Source: CAWDPQ01 sp963804245 (GTDB taxonomy: Bacteria; Acidobacteriota; Vicinamibacteria; Vicinamibacterales; 2-12-FULL-66-21). Taken from it: a DNA stretch of 64,000 nucleotides. Below are positions 47,688 to 58,567 of the stretch, one piece after another. The stretch's first letter is position 1, and the number at the start of each line of letters is the position of its first letter. Under the pieces are notes generated by a model. That model ran no database searches. It was not told the DNA's origin and saw nothing but the letters and a program-made list of their open reading frames with translations. The position numbers and the translations under genes were made by a program. The DNA is taken from assembly GCA_963804245.1 (NCBI GenBank), contig CAWDPQ010000014.1, positions 62,001 through 126,000 of the forward strand, written 5' to 3'.

Positions 47688-47717
47688 ATACTAGCCAACC
47701 ACCGCGCACAGTGTCAA
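47688..47717 (-). promoter_or_regulatory. sigma-70-type promoter of rpmH
   Basis: On the minus strand TTGACA (47717-47712) and TAGTAT (47693-47688) are separated by 18 bp, 47 bp upstream of the rpmH ATG. This is the best -35/-10 pair seen in the window. Confidence 0.8.
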
Positions 47718-47808
47718 TTGCGGTGGCCACACAATCGGTCGTTTGTCAGAGGTTAAGGGCTATGTTAGAGTCCCGTCCCTGCGCCCAGCGTAGGGTCTCC
47801 CCCCGAAG

Positions 47809-47840
47809 TTTTCCACAACTGTGGAAAAAAATGTGGAAAA
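47809..47840. other. DnaA-box cluster upstream of dnaA (oriC candidate)
   Basis: Three TTTTCCACA words (one mismatch from TTATCCACA) lie within 32 bp: 47809-47817 on plus, and 47820-47828 and 47832-47840 on minus. They are in the 385-bp rpmH-dnaA gap, which holds no gene. They could serve dnaA autoregulation or be part of oriC. Confidence 0.7.
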
Positions 47841-48026
47841 GCCACGGTTTTCGCCTACCGTTCTCGCCCGGGAGCCGCAGTGATACGGTTTTCCGCGGGG
47901 CGAAGGCTGTAAACGCCCGTGATTACGGCAGGAATTCGGTGGCTGAACGGTAAACTCCGCGCGACGAACGGTACCGAGAGGGCGAAAGGCCGGAGCGACG
48001 GGTAATAACGGCACAGGCGGGCTACC

Positions 48027-49361
48027 ATGACCGTCAGCAGCAATATCTGGGATCAGGTCCTCTCCCGCATTGAGGCCAAAGTCAACCGGCATAGCTTCTA
48101 TACCTGGTTCAAGCCAACGTCCTACGTCGCCGATGACATCGGCGCAATTCGGGTCCGGGTGCCGAACGCGCTGTTCCGTGACTGGCTCACCAAGCACTAT
48201 TCCGGCGTGCTCTCGGAAGCGCTCGGTGAGGTGGAACGGCCCGAATCACAGGTCATCTTCGTCACCGACGAGCCCGTCGTCATTCCCGAAACGCTTCCTG
48301 ATCCGACGCCTGTCGACCCGATCGAGCAGGATGACGTGGTCGGCCAGGGCGGGCTCGGACCGCGATACTCGTTCGATACGTTCATCGTCGGCCCCTCGAA
48401 TCAGTTCGCCCATGCGGCGTGCCGCGCCGTCGCTGAGGCACCATCCCGCTCGTACAACCCGTTGTTCATCTACGGTGGTGTGGGACTGGGGAAAACGCAC
48501 CTGATGCACGCCATCGGGCATTACGTGCTGAACCATCTGAAATCCCTGAAACTCACCTACATCTCGTCCGAGCGGTTCATGAACGAGATGATCAACGCGG
48601 TTCGCTACGACCGCGTGCTCGACTTCCGTGAGCGCTACCGGAGCGTCGACGTTCTGCTCGTCGACGACATCCAGTTCCTCGCCGGTAAGGAAGGCACCCA
48701 GACCGAGTTCTTCCACACGTTCAACGCGCTCTACGACTCGCAGAAACAGATCGTGATCAGCAGCGACTGCCCTCCGCATGAAATTCCGTCGCTCGAAGAG
48801 CGGCTGCGTTCGCGGTTCGAGTGGGGACTCATCGCCGACATCCAGCCGCCGGACCTGGAGACCAAGGTCGCGATCCTCAAGAAAAAGGCGGAAACAGAGG
48901 GAATTCCGCTGCCTGATAACGTCGCGATCTACATCGCCGGCAAGATCAAATCGAATATCCGCGAGCTCGAAGGATCGCTCATCAGGCTGATTGCCTATGC
49001 TTCCCTGACCGGCCGCGAAATCTCCCTGCAGCTGACGCAGGACGTGTTGCGCAACCTGCTGCAGCACGACGATCGCGCGATCACGATCGAAATCATCCAG
49101 AAGCACGTGGCCGACTACTACCAGTTGAAGCTGGGCGAACTGAAGTCACGTAACAATTCGAAGTCGGTGGCCCTGCCCCGGCAGATCGCCATGTACCTCT
49201 GCAAGATGCTGACGAACGCCTCGCTGCCCGAGATCGGGAAGAGCTTTGGCGGAAAACATCACTCGACCGTGATTCACTCCATCCGAAAGATCGAGGATCT
49301 CCGGCAGCGGGACGGAGATTTCAACACACTTTTGAACAACTTCGTGGCCTCATTCAAATGA
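48027..49361 (+). CDS. dnaA: chromosomal replication initiator DnaA
   Basis: 444 residues. Domain I; a short domain II; the AAA+ domain with Walker A YGGVGLGKTHLMHAIG, Walker B VDVLLVDDIQFLAGKE and sensor motifs (IVISSDCPPHEIPSLEERLRSRF begins at about residue 245); and domain IV with the DnaA-box-binding HTH GKSFGGKHHSTVIHSIRKIE. ATG 48027 is used; GGCGGG lies just upstream. Divergent from rpmH. Confidence 0.98.
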   Translation: MTVSSNIWDQVLSRIEAKVNRHSFYTWFKPTSYVADDIGAIRVRVPNALFRDWLTKHYSGVLSEALGEVERPESQVIFVTDEPVVIPETLPDPTPVDPIEQDDVVGQGGLGPRYSFDTFIVGPSNQFAHAACRAVAEAPSRSYNPLFIYGGVGLGKTHLMHAIGHYVLNHLKSLKLTYISSERFMNEMINAVRYDRVLDFRERYRSVDVLLVDDIQFLAGKEGTQTEFFHTFNALYDSQKQIVISSDCPPHEIPSLEERLRSRFEWGLIADIQPPDLETKVAILKKKAETEGIPLPDNVAIYIAGKIKSNIRELEGSLIRLIAYASLTGREISLQLTQDVLRNLLQHDDRAITIEIIQKHVADYYQLKLGELKSRNNSKSVALPRQIAMYLCKMLTNASLPEIGKSFGGKHHSTVIHSIRKIEDLRQRDGDFNTLLNNFVASFK

Positions 49362-49654
49362 GCTTTTGCACGGTTTGGCACTTTTGCACAGGCTCAGCTT
49401 CGACAGCGCTTGCGGACCAGATGTGGATAGTTCGGAGCCCCCGAAACATGCACGGGAAAGGCACACGGATCCGGGCTCGGTACCGAAAGCTCATGCACAG
49501 CGTAAATATCTGAAAAGAAAGGTGTAAGTTCGAGGTAGATTGTTTTCCACAGCACCTCTTTCCTGTTATAATTCTTTGTTCTCTTGATCTCCCTCATCAA
49601 CGATAGGGATCAGCGGCCGCTAGAGCCTGCCGGTCCCCGCGAGGTCACCACCAC
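49362..49654. other. dnaA-dnaN intergenic region with DnaA boxes and dnaN promoter
   Basis: Contains TGTGGATAG (49424-49432, complement of CTATCCACA), TTTTCCACA (49543-49551), two CTTTTGCAC words just after dnaA, and a locally AT-rich stretch (49500-49600). TATAAT at 49567-49572 with TG at 49564-49565 forms an extended -10 element, about 80 bp before dnaN. The DnaA box just upstream suggests DnaA control of dnaN. This is the second oriC candidate. Confidence 0.65.
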
Positions 49655-50770
49655 ATGGAGCTTGTCGTCCGGAAGGCTGATCTGCTGCGCGAACTGCAGT
49701 TGTTCCAGGGCATCGTCGAACGTAAGAACACGATCCCGATCCTGGCCAACGTGCTGCTCGAGGCGACAGCTGATGAGGTGAAATTCCTTGCGACAGACCT
49801 CGAGGTTGGGCTGCGAAGCCGGTGTGCCGCGGCGGTGGCGAAAGTCGGGTCGCTGACGCTGCCGGCCAAAAAGCTTTACGAAATCATCAAGGCGCTGCCC
49901 GAGACCGATATACGCATCGAGGAAGACCGCAACGGCGTGAAGGTGGCCGCCGATCGATTCGACTCGCGCATGCAGACCCTGCCGCGCGAGGACTTTCCAA
50001 CGCTGCCCGAGGGCACCGGCACTTACAGCGCGTCACTGCCGCGCGACATCCTGAAGCAGATGGTCGCGAAGACGCAGTTCGCGATTACGGGGGAAGACAC
50101 ACGCTATTTCCTGAACGGCGCGCTCTTCATCCTGCGGCCGGACTCGATGAGTCTGGTTTCGACCGATGGGCACCGGCTGGCGCTCATCACCGTGCCGCGC
50201 GAGAAGAGCAAAGTGAAGAAAGCGGACGACGAAGTTCGCGTGATTCTTCCGCGCAAGACGCTGCTCGAGCTCGGACGCCTGCTGGGAGAAGGGGAAGGCG
50301 ATATTCAATACGAGCGCGGCGAGAATCATCTGTTCTTCGACATCGGCGGCCGACTGTTGATCTCGCGGATGATCGACGGGCAGTTCCCGGCGTTCGAGCG
50401 CGTGATTCCGAAGAGCAACGACAAGAAAGTGGAGTTCGATCGCGATCGGTTGACGAGCGCCGTGAAGCGTGTGGCGCTGCTCTCCAACGAACGATCGCGA
50501 GCCGTGAAATTTCAGATGGACAAAGGCAAGGTCGAGATCGCATCGAGCAGTCCGGAGTTCGGCGAGGCGAAGGAAATGTTGATCGTCGATTACGCCGCTG
50601 CGCCCGTGACCATTTGTTTCAACGCTCAGTATGTGCTGGATTTTCTCGGTGTGGTTGAAACCGATTCCGTGAGCCTGGAGTTCAAGGACGAAATGAGCCA
50701 GGCCGTGATGAAGCCGATCGGCGCCGAAGGTTACGAATACACCTACGTCATCATGCCGATGCGGGTTTGA
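49655..50770 (+). CDS. dnaN: DNA polymerase III beta clamp
   Basis: A 371-residue sliding clamp: ELVVRKADLLRELQLFQGIVERKNTIPILANVLLEA start, three clamp domains, and C-terminal YTYVIMPMRV. Length and order after dnaA are standard. Confidence 0.97.
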   Translation: MELVVRKADLLRELQLFQGIVERKNTIPILANVLLEATADEVKFLATDLEVGLRSRCAAAVAKVGSLTLPAKKLYEIIKALPETDIRIEEDRNGVKVAADRFDSRMQTLPREDFPTLPEGTGTYSASLPRDILKQMVAKTQFAITGEDTRYFLNGALFILRPDSMSLVSTDGHRLALITVPREKSKVKKADDEVRVILPRKTLLELGRLLGEGEGDIQYERGENHLFFDIGGRLLISRMIDGQFPAFERVIPKSNDKKVEFDRDRLTSAVKRVALLSNERSRAVKFQMDKGKVEIASSSPEFGEAKEMLIVDYAAAPVTICFNAQYVLDFLGVVETDSVSLEFKDEMSQAVMKPIGAEGYEYTYVIMPMRV

Positions 50771-50866
50771 TCGCTTTGAGTTGATGTCTCAATCAGAAAT
50801 CCCACAACGACGACCAGAAGCAGCCGGAAAGTCAAGCCAGCCCCGCTGTCGACGCCTGAAAGGAAC

Positions 50867-53427
50867 GTGTCAGGCAACGGCAACGGGCTTGTTGCGGACG
50901 ATTACGGCGCGGACAAGATCAAAGTCCTCGAGGGCCTTGAAGCCGTCCGCAAGCGACCGGCGATGTACATCGGGTCCACAGGCGCACCCGGTCTGCATCA
51001 CCTTGTCTACGAGATCGTCGACAACTCCATAGACGAAGCACTGGCCGGGTTCTGCGACCAGGTCAACGTCACGCTGCACATCGACAACTCGGTCACCGTC
51101 GTCGATAACGGCCGCGGCATTCCCGTCGATCAGCACACGAGCGGACGGTCGGCCGCCGAAGTTGTCCTCACGGTGCTGCACGCCGGCGGCAAATTCGACA
51201 ACGACAGCTACAAGGTATCCGGGCGGTCTGCACGGCGTCGGCGTGTCGGTTGTCAATGCGCTTGCCGAGAGCCTCGACCTCGAGATCTGGCGCAACGGCC
51301 AGGTTTACAAACAGAGCTACGAACGCGGCAACCCGGTCGGCGATCTCGAAGTCACGGGCACGACGAAGAAGCGCGGCACGAAAATCACGTTCAGGCCCGA
51401 TACGCAGATCTTCGAGACGACGGAGTTCAGCTTCGACACGCTCGCCCAGCGGTTGCGTGAACTCGCGTTTCTCAATGGCGGCGTGACCATCACCATCGAC
51501 GACGAGCGCGATGGCAAGGCGCACAAGTTTCTCTACGAGGGTGGCATCAACTCGTTCGTCCAGTTCCTGAATCAGAACAAGGCGGCGGTCAACGACAAGC
51601 CGATCTACATGCACGGCGACAAGGACGGCATAGACGTCGAGATCGCGCTGCAGTGGAATGACGGCTACACGGAGACGGTCTACTCTTTCGCCAACAACAT
51701 CAACACGCATGAAGGCGGCACCCACCTGTCCGGGTTCCGCTCGGCGCTGACGCGCACCATCAACTACTACGTCAGCAAGAACAACCTGGCGAAGGACCTC
51801 AAGGACGCGAACATCGGTGGCGACGATATTCGCGAGGGGCTGACCGGTGTGGTCAGCGTCAAGATTCCGCGTCCGCAGTTCGAAGGTCAGACGAAGACGA
51901 AGCTGGGAAATACCGAGGTCAAAGGCATCGTCGAAGCGATTCTCAACGATCGGCTGGGTGCCTACCTCGAAGAGAATCCCAGCGTCGCCAAGCGCATCAT
52001 CAACAAGGCGGTCGACGCCGCTCGCGCGCGCGAAGCGGCGCGCAAGGCGCGCGACCTGGTGCGGCGCAAGGGCGCGCTCGACAACAGCAGCCTGCCCGGC
52101 AAGCTCGCCGACTGCCAGGAGCGCGATCCCGCCCTCAGTGAGCTCTACATCGTCGAAGGCGAGTCGGCCGGCGGATCGGCCAAGCAGGGACGCGATCGGC
52201 GCTTCCAGGCGATCCTGCCGATCAAGGGCAAGATCCTGAACGTCGAGCGCGCGCGGTTCGACAAGATGCTCAGCAGCGACGAGATCAAGACGATGATCGC
52301 GGCGCTCGGCTGCGGTATCGGCAAGGAAGACTTCGATATCGGGAAGCTGCGCTATCACCGCGTCATCATCATGACCGACGCGGACGTCGACGGCTCACAC
52401 ATCCGGACGCTCCTGCTGACGTTCTTCTATCGTCAGATGCGCGAGCTCGTCGACAACGGCTACGTCTACATCGCACAGCCGCCGCTGTTCCGGGCAAAAC
52501 GTGGACGCAGCGAAACCTTCATCCGCGATGAGCGTTCTCTCGAGGCGTGGTTGATCAAGCGCGCCGTCGAGTCACGAGTCGTCGTGCTCGCCGACGGCAC
52601 CGAGATCAAGGGCGAAGAGCTCGAGCGTCGCGTCGAGAAGCTCGGCGCGTTCCGGAAGTTCATGCAGATCGTCGAGCGGCGCGGGCCGACGCACGACGTC
52701 GTCATGACGCTCCTCGATAGCGGAGCGAAAGACAAGACCTTCTTCGCCGACCGCGCCAAGGTTCAGGCGCTTGCCGATTCGCTCAACAACCCGACGCGCA
52801 CCGCCACCGTGCAGCCGGACGAAGAGCACCAGGCACACAGCATCGTGATCGAGGATCGGACTGGCGGCTATCCGCGTCATCACCGCATCGACATCGACTT
52901 CGTCAGCACAACGGAATTCCGGGCACTCGCCGGCAGCTACCAGGAAGTTCGCGGCATCCGCGGCCCCATCGTGGTTCGTACCTGTCCAGGCTCAGGTCGC
53001 CAAAGAGGACGAGGAGCAGCCCGGCGCAACAGCGAACGAAACCGCGATCGGCGGCGCGCCACTCGATCAGGCGACGAAGCTGGCGGCGGAACCGAAGGTG
53101 CCTGACGTCAGCTCGATGCCGAAGGGAGCCGTCAAGGGCAAGGACGCCGAGGTTCGCATCCAAGGGCTCGACGAGCTCGTCGAGTTTTTCATCGGCGCCG
53201 GCAAGAAGGGCTTCGACATTCAGCGCTACAAGGGCCTTGGCGAGATGAATCCCGACACGCTGTGGGAGACAACCATGGATCCCACCAAGCGCACGCTGCT
53301 GCAGGTTCGCGCCGAGGATCACCCGCAAGCGGATTTGATGTTCACGACGCTGATGGGCGACCAGGTCGAGCCGCGCCGTAAGTTCATCGAAGACAATGCG
53401 CTCGACGTGAAGAATCTGGATATCTAG
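50867..53427 (+). CDS. gyrB: DNA gyrase subunit B (two apparent frameshifts)
   Basis: The GHKL ATPase (KVLEGLEAVRKRPAMYIGST, DNSIDEA, DNGRGIPVD), transducer and TOPRIM domain (YIVEGESAGGSAKQGRDRRF, DADVDGSHIRTLLLTFFYRQM) and C-terminal QRYKGLGEMNP motif are all recognisable. An extra base at 51221-51223 (tccGGGcggt) and another at about 52977, beside GTAC, break the frame. Removing both gives 852 residues. Between TOPRIM and the tail is an acidic insert (QVAKEDEEQPGATANE). The start is GTG 50867 with AAAGGA upstream. Confidence 0.95.
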
Positions 53428-53436
53428 AACGTCGCA

Positions 53437-53524
53437 GTAGGCCCGGGCTTCAGCCCGGGCGTGGTCGAATCGGCACGTTGCTGATTCGTTGCCCGCCCGG
53501 CCTGAAAGGGCCGCCCGGCCTTAC
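53437..53524. repeat. palindromic repeats between gyrB and gyrA
   Basis: GCCCGGGCTTCAGCCCGGGC at 53441-53460, preceded by GTAG, and a degenerate partner CGCCCGGCCTGAAAGGGCCG with GGCCTTAC at 53493-53522 form a paired element of the window-wide family. Confidence 0.7.
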
Positions 53525-53585
53525 AACGCGAAGCCGGCCGTGATCGCCGACCGCCGATCGCCGGATGCGCCGGCACTGAATCACC

Positions 53586-56210
53586 ATGACCGATTTCGCC
53601 TTATCGAAAGTCCCCGTCAACATCGAAGACGAGATGAAGCGCTCGTACATGGATTACGCCATGAGCGTAATCATCGGGCGAGCGCTGCCTGACGTCCGCG
53701 ATGGGTTGAAACCGGCGCACCGTCGGGTGCTCTACGGCATGCGGACGATGGGGTTGGCTTCGAACAGGGCCTATCGCAAGTGCGCCAAGATCGTCGGCGA
53801 GGTGATGGGCAACTATCACCCGCACGGCGACGCCTCGATCTACGACACCCTCGTGCGTCTCGCGCAGGACTTCAACATGCGATATCCCCTGGTCGACGGC
53901 CAGGGGAACTTCGGTTCGATCGATGGCGATCCGCCCGCGGCCATGCGTTACACCGAGGCCCGGCCGGAGCCGCTGGCCGAAGCGATGATGTCGGATCTCG
54001 ACAAAGAGACCGTCGACTTCGTTCCCAACTACGACGAGACGACGGAAGAGCCCACTGTTCTTCCCACGACGTTTCCCAACCTGCTCGTCAACGGTTCGGC
54101 CGGCATCGCCGTCGGCATGGCGACCAACATTCCGCCGCACAACATGCGCGAGGTGCTCGACGGCGTCATCGCCGTCATCGAGCGTCGAAAGGACACGAAG
54201 GACTCGCGCTTCCGTGCGGTGATGATGGCCGTCCCGGGCCCCGACTTTCCGTCCGGCGGCTTCATCGTCGGGCGCGAAGGCATCTTCAACGCCTACAAAA
54301 CGGGCCGTGGCAGCATTACCCTGCGAGCGAAAGCGAAAGTTGAGGAGAGCAAGAAGGGAGACAAGCTCTCCATCATCGTCACCGAGATCCCATACCAGGT
54401 GAACAAAGCGCGGTTGATCGAAAAGATCGCCGAGCTGGCGCGTGAGAAGGCGATCGAAGGCATCGCCGACCTGCGCGATGAGTCCGACCGCGACGGCATG
54501 CGGATCGTCATCGAGCTCAAACGCGGCGAAGTGCCGGAGGTCATCCTCAACAACCTCTACAAGCAGACGCCGCTGCAGACGACGTTCGGCATCATCATGC
54601 TGGCGATTGCCGGCGGCCGTCCGAAGATCCTGCCGCTGCTCGACGTGATCGAGCAGTTCATCGAGTTCCGCCGCGAAGTCGTGCGCCGCCGCACCGAGTT
54701 CGAGCTGCGCCGCGCCGAGGCGCGCGCCCACATCCTCGAGGGCTTGAAGATTGCCCTCGATCACCTGGACGCCGTCATCAAGCTGATTCGCGGATCGCGC
54801 AATCCGGCCGAGGCGCGCGAAGGCCTCGTCACGCAGTTCAGCCTCACCGTCATTCAGGCGCAGGCGATCCTCGACATGCAGCTCCAGCGCCTGACCGGCC
54901 TGGAGCGGCAGAAGATTGTCGATGAGCTCGCCGAGCTGCAGAAGACGATCGAACGCCTGCGCGCGATTCTGTCGGACGACGAGCTGCTCATCAAGCTCGT
55001 GGTCAACGAGCTGAAGGACATCCGCGAGCGGTTCGGCGACGAGCGTCGCACCATCATCATCGACGAGAGTGGCGAATTCCGAATCGAGGATTTGATCGCC
55101 GACGAAGACATGGCGATTACCGTCACCAATACCGGCTACATCAAGCGCACGGCGATCTCGACGTATCGCATGCAGCGCCGCGGCGGCAAGGGTCGGATTG
55201 GGATGCGCACGCGCGAGGAGGATTTCGTCAGCCACCTCTTCGTCGCGTCGACGCACGCCTACATCATGATTTTCTCGGACCGTGGCCGCGCCTACTGGCT
55301 CAAGGTTCACGAGATTCCGGACGTGGGCCCCGGCGGTAAAGGCAAGGCCATCGCCAACCTGGTCTCGATGGAAGAAGGCGAGCGAATTGCCGCGCTGCTT
55401 GCCGTGATGGAATTCCCCAAGGAAGACGGTCAGCAGTTCGTGGTGATGGGGACGCGCAAAGGCGTCATCAAGAAAACCGATCTCTCAGCGTTCAGCAACC
55501 CGCGCGCGGGTGGCATCATCGCGATGGGCGTTGAGGAGGGCGACTCGGTGATTGCCGTGGAGATGTCCGACGGCAAGGAGCAGATCTTCCTCGGCACGCG
55601 CAACGGCATGGCGATCCGCTTCGACGAGACCGACGTCCGGCCGATGGGGCGCACCGCCTACGGCGTCCGCGGCATCAGCCTGCGTGAGGACGACGAGGTG
55701 GTGGCGATGGAGGTCGTGCGCGAAGGGGGCACGCTGCTCACGGTCGCGCAGAATGGATTCGGCAAGCGAACCGAGCTCGACGAGTACCGGCTGCAGTCGC
55801 GCGGCGGTCTCGGCATCATCAACATCCAGACGTCCGACCGCAACGGCAAGGTTGTCGGCATCGCCTACGTGCACGAGGACGATCAGCTGATGCTGATCAG
55901 CCAGCAGGGCATGATCCTGCGGATGCGAGCGGGAGATGTTCGCGCCATCGGCCGGGCCACGCAAGGCGTGCGTTTGATCGGGATGGGCGAAGGGGATCAG
56001 GTCGTCTCGCTGGCAAAGCTTGCCGAGAAGGAAGAAGAACCAACTGGGGAGCTGGGTGGAGCTGGGGAACTGGGGAGCGAGGGAACTGGGGAGGGGGAAC
56101 CGGGGAACTGGGGAGCGGGGGAACTGGGGAACTGGGGAGCGGCGGGAACCAGGGGAAGTGGAAAGCGACGAACCCGAGCCTGGCGACCAGTCGTGAGCTC
56201 GACGGAATAG
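53586..56210 (+). CDS. gyrA: DNA gyrase subunit A with repeat-derived tail
   Basis: 874 residues. The breakage-reunion domain has RRVLYGMRTMGLASNRAYRK and the catalytic Tyr in AAMRYTEARP. The coiled coil and C-terminal beta-pinwheel follow, with a GyrA box (QRRGGKGRIG; canonical QRRGGKG). The last about 60 residues (GELGSEGTGEGEPGNWGAGE and similar) are encoded by a G-rich tandem repeat and are not part of the family fold, so the normal end was probably near VSLAKLAEKEEE. Confidence 0.97.
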   Translation: MTDFALSKVPVNIEDEMKRSYMDYAMSVIIGRALPDVRDGLKPAHRRVLYGMRTMGLASNRAYRKCAKIVGEVMGNYHPHGDASIYDTLVRLAQDFNMRYPLVDGQGNFGSIDGDPPAAMRYTEARPEPLAEAMMSDLDKETVDFVPNYDETTEEPTVLPTTFPNLLVNGSAGIAVGMATNIPPHNMREVLDGVIAVIERRKDTKDSRFRAVMMAVPGPDFPSGGFIVGREGIFNAYKTGRGSITLRAKAKVEESKKGDKLSIIVTEIPYQVNKARLIEKIAELAREKAIEGIADLRDESDRDGMRIVIELKRGEVPEVILNNLYKQTPLQTTFGIIMLAIAGGRPKILPLLDVIEQFIEFRREVVRRRTEFELRRAEARAHILEGLKIALDHLDAVIKLIRGSRNPAEAREGLVTQFSLTVIQAQAILDMQLQRLTGLERQKIVDELAELQKTIERLRAILSDDELLIKLVVNELKDIRERFGDERRTIIIDESGEFRIEDLIADEDMAITVTNTGYIKRTAISTYRMQRRGGKGRIGMRTREEDFVSHLFVASTHAYIMIFSDRGRAYWLKVHEIPDVGPGGKGKAIANLVSMEEGERIAALLAVMEFPKEDGQQFVVMGTRKGVIKKTDLSAFSNPRAGGIIAMGVEEGDSVIAVEMSDGKEQIFLGTRNGMAIRFDETDVRPMGRTAYGVRGISLREDDEVVAMEVVREGGTLLTVAQNGFGKRTELDEYRLQSRGGLGIINIQTSDRNGKVVGIAYVHEDDQLMLISQQGMILRMRAGDVRAIGRATQGVRLIGMGEGDQVVSLAKLAEKEEEPTGELGGAGELGSEGTGEGEPGNWGAGELGNWGAAGTRGSGKRRTRAWRPVVSSTE
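56045..56160 (+). repeat. G-rich GGGGAACTGGGGAGC tandem repeat at the gyrA 3' end
   Basis: Degenerate copies of GGGGAACT and GGGGAGC form at least four closely spaced runs of four Gs (for example 56102-56139), a pattern able to fold as G-quadruplex DNA or RNA. The array is translated as GELGNWGA-like residues at the gyrA C-terminus. Confidence 0.8.
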
Positions 56211-56292
56211 CGCCAGCGTCGGTCGACCTTCACACGAGCGGCCGAACTTTGCAGGCGGTCGCGGAGAGCCAACCGCGAGGCAGGGCTCTATC

Positions 56293-58567
56293 CTACGCCG
56301 GCTCGAGCTTCGCGTACTTGGCCAGTAACTTCTTCACACCGACCGCGTTGAAACGGACGGTGACCTTCAAATCGTCGTTGTGTTCTTCGACGGCCACGAT
56401 ATTTCCGACGCCGAATTGCGGATGGCGGACCCGCATGCCAGCCCGCATCCCGACGGCTGATTGATCCTCGCTCTCGTACGCGTACGCCGTTTCGTTCTCC
56501 CGGAATCGGCCGCCGCGTCCCTTCCGGCCGCCGTAAGGGTTGGTCCGGAACTCGTAGTGGCTGTGCAGGAAGCTCCCCGATGGTGCGTGCGCCGGTGTCA
56601 TCCGCTCCACCAGCTCTGACGGAATTTCGTCGAGGAACCGCGACGGCTCCGTTGACTGATATTCACCGAACACCCGACGGCGCGCAGCGCTGGTCAACAC
56701 CAGTTGAGTCTGCGCGCGGGTCATGCCGACGTAGCACAGACGCCGCTCTTCTTCGAGCTCTTCCTCGTCCTCGCTGGATTCTCGAGTGCGGGAACAGGCC
56801 TTCCTCGAGCCCCGCGATGACTACCATCGGGAACTCCAGACCCTTCGCCGCATGCATCGTCATCAGCCACACACGCGCTTCGCGGTTTCCGGATTCCTCG
56901 TCGGCCTCCGAAAGAAGCGACAGCCGGTCGACGAATCCACCGAGCGAGGCCTCTGCTTCGCGCGTTTCATATTCACGCGCCGCCGAGACGAGCTCCATCA
57001 GGTTCTCGAGCCGCTCGTTTGCCTCTTCGCTGTTTTCTTCGCGCAAATCGTTCAAGTACCCGCTCTGATCGAGCATCTTTCCGATAGCCACCGAGAGCGG
57101 TTCCCGGCGCGCGACTTCCGCGAGTCCGGCGATGAGATCGCGGAATCCTCGAAGCGAAGCCACCGCACGGGGAGTGAGCCGCGCCTCCTCGACCGCATAA
57201 ACGAGCTTGGCCCAGAGAGATCGCGCAGAGGTCACTTCCTGCAGCCCGGCTGCAAGCAGCGGGGGAGCGTCGGCGCGGACGGCGTCGGGATCGATGGCCT
57301 GCAGTGAATCCATCACGCCCTTGCCGACACCACGCGTCGGCACGTTGATGACCCGCCGCAGGCTCACATCGTCGTGCGGGTTGATGATCAGCTTCAGATA
57401 GGCCAGCGCGTCCTTGATCTCCTTGCGTTCGTAGAAGCGGACGCCGCCGATGACCTTGTAGGGGATGCGCTCGCGCATCAACGCGTCTTCAATCGCGCGC
57501 GACTGCGAGTTGGTGCGGTAGAGGACCGCCACCGTCGAATCGACATCGGCGGCACGCGCATCCTTGATCGAGCGCATGATGAAATCCGCCTCTTCGATTT
57601 CGTCGTTGCCGCGGTAATACACGATCCTCGTCCCACCGCGACGGTCGGTCCAGAGCCTCTTGTCCTTGCGGTTCCTGTTCTGGCTGATGACCGCCGACGC
57701 CGCGTCGAGGATCACCTGGGTCGATCGATAGTTCTGCTCGAGCTTGACGATGCGCGCTTCGGGGAAGTCGTGCTCGAAATCCATGATGTTGCGCAGGTCG
57801 GCGCCGCGCCATTTGTAGATCGATTGGTCCGGGTCGCCGACGACAGCGAGGTTTCGATGGTGCGCGGCCAGGCGGCTAATCAGCAGGTACTGCGGCCGGT
57901 TCGTGTCCTGGTACTCGTCGACCATCACGTAGCGGAACTTGCGAGCGTAGAAGTCGCGCGTCGCCTCGGACGTTTCGAACAGCTCGACGGTTCTCAACAG
58001 CAAATCGTCGAAGTCCAGGGCGTTACTGTCGCGCAGCGCCTGCAGGTATCGCTCGTAGATCTTCGCGATCTGCTCGTCGCGCAGATTCCAGGTGCCGCGC
58101 ATGGACTCGGGTCCCTCCATGCGGTTCTTGGCCTGGCTGATGCGTCCGAGCGCCATTCGCGGCGGCACCAGTTTGTCGTCGATCCCGAGATCGCGCTGCG
58201 CCTGACGGACGACCGCGACCTGATCCGACGAGTCGTAAATCACGAAGTCGCGTGACAATCCAATCTTCGGCGCCTCGCGCCGCAATAGCCGAGCGCAGAG
58301 CGCGTGGAACGTCGAGAGCCAGATCCCCTCGCACTCCGACCCGATGAGCGCCTCGACGCGCTCGCGCATTTCCTGTGCGGCTTTGTTCGTGAAGGTCACG
58401 GCCAGCACCTGGCCCGGTTCGGCGTGTCCATCGCCGATGAGATGCGCGATGCGATAGGTGATGACCCGTGTCTTGCCCGAACCCGCTCCGGCAAGGATCA
58501 ACAAGGCTCCATCACGATGGAGCACGGCCTCACGCTGTTCGGGGTTGAGCTTTTCGAGGAAGTTCAT
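56293..58567 (-). CDS. pcrA: UvrD/PcrA-type 3'-5' DNA helicase (apparent frameshift)
   Basis: The superfamily 1 helicase has motif I LAGAGSGKTRVITYRIAHLI, motif II VDEYQDTNRPQYLL, motif III GDPDQSIYKWRGAD, motif IV QNYRSTQVILDAAS, motif V MTMHAAKGLEFPMVVIAGLE and motif VI YVGMTRAQ. A frame break near 56776-56785 separates motif V from VI; correction gives about 757 residues. The tail (VRHPQFGVGNIVAVEE) is the PcrA Tudor-like C-terminal domain that binds RNA polymerase. Confidence 0.93.

Noticed and set aside
47642..48026. Small protein gene in the rpmH-dnaA gap
   Set aside because: The only open frames are short, lack ribosome-binding sites and cover the DnaA-box cluster.
51168..52358. 396-codon ORF antisense to gyrB, and 569 codons antisense to gyrA (53601-55310)
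   Set aside because: Shadow ORFs over strongly conserved gyrase domains; no ribosome-binding site or family match.
51162..53427. Programmed +1 frameshifting in gyrB
   Set aside because: Two breaks in one gene plus similar breaks in many unrelated genes, with no shared slippery signal, fit sequence errors better.
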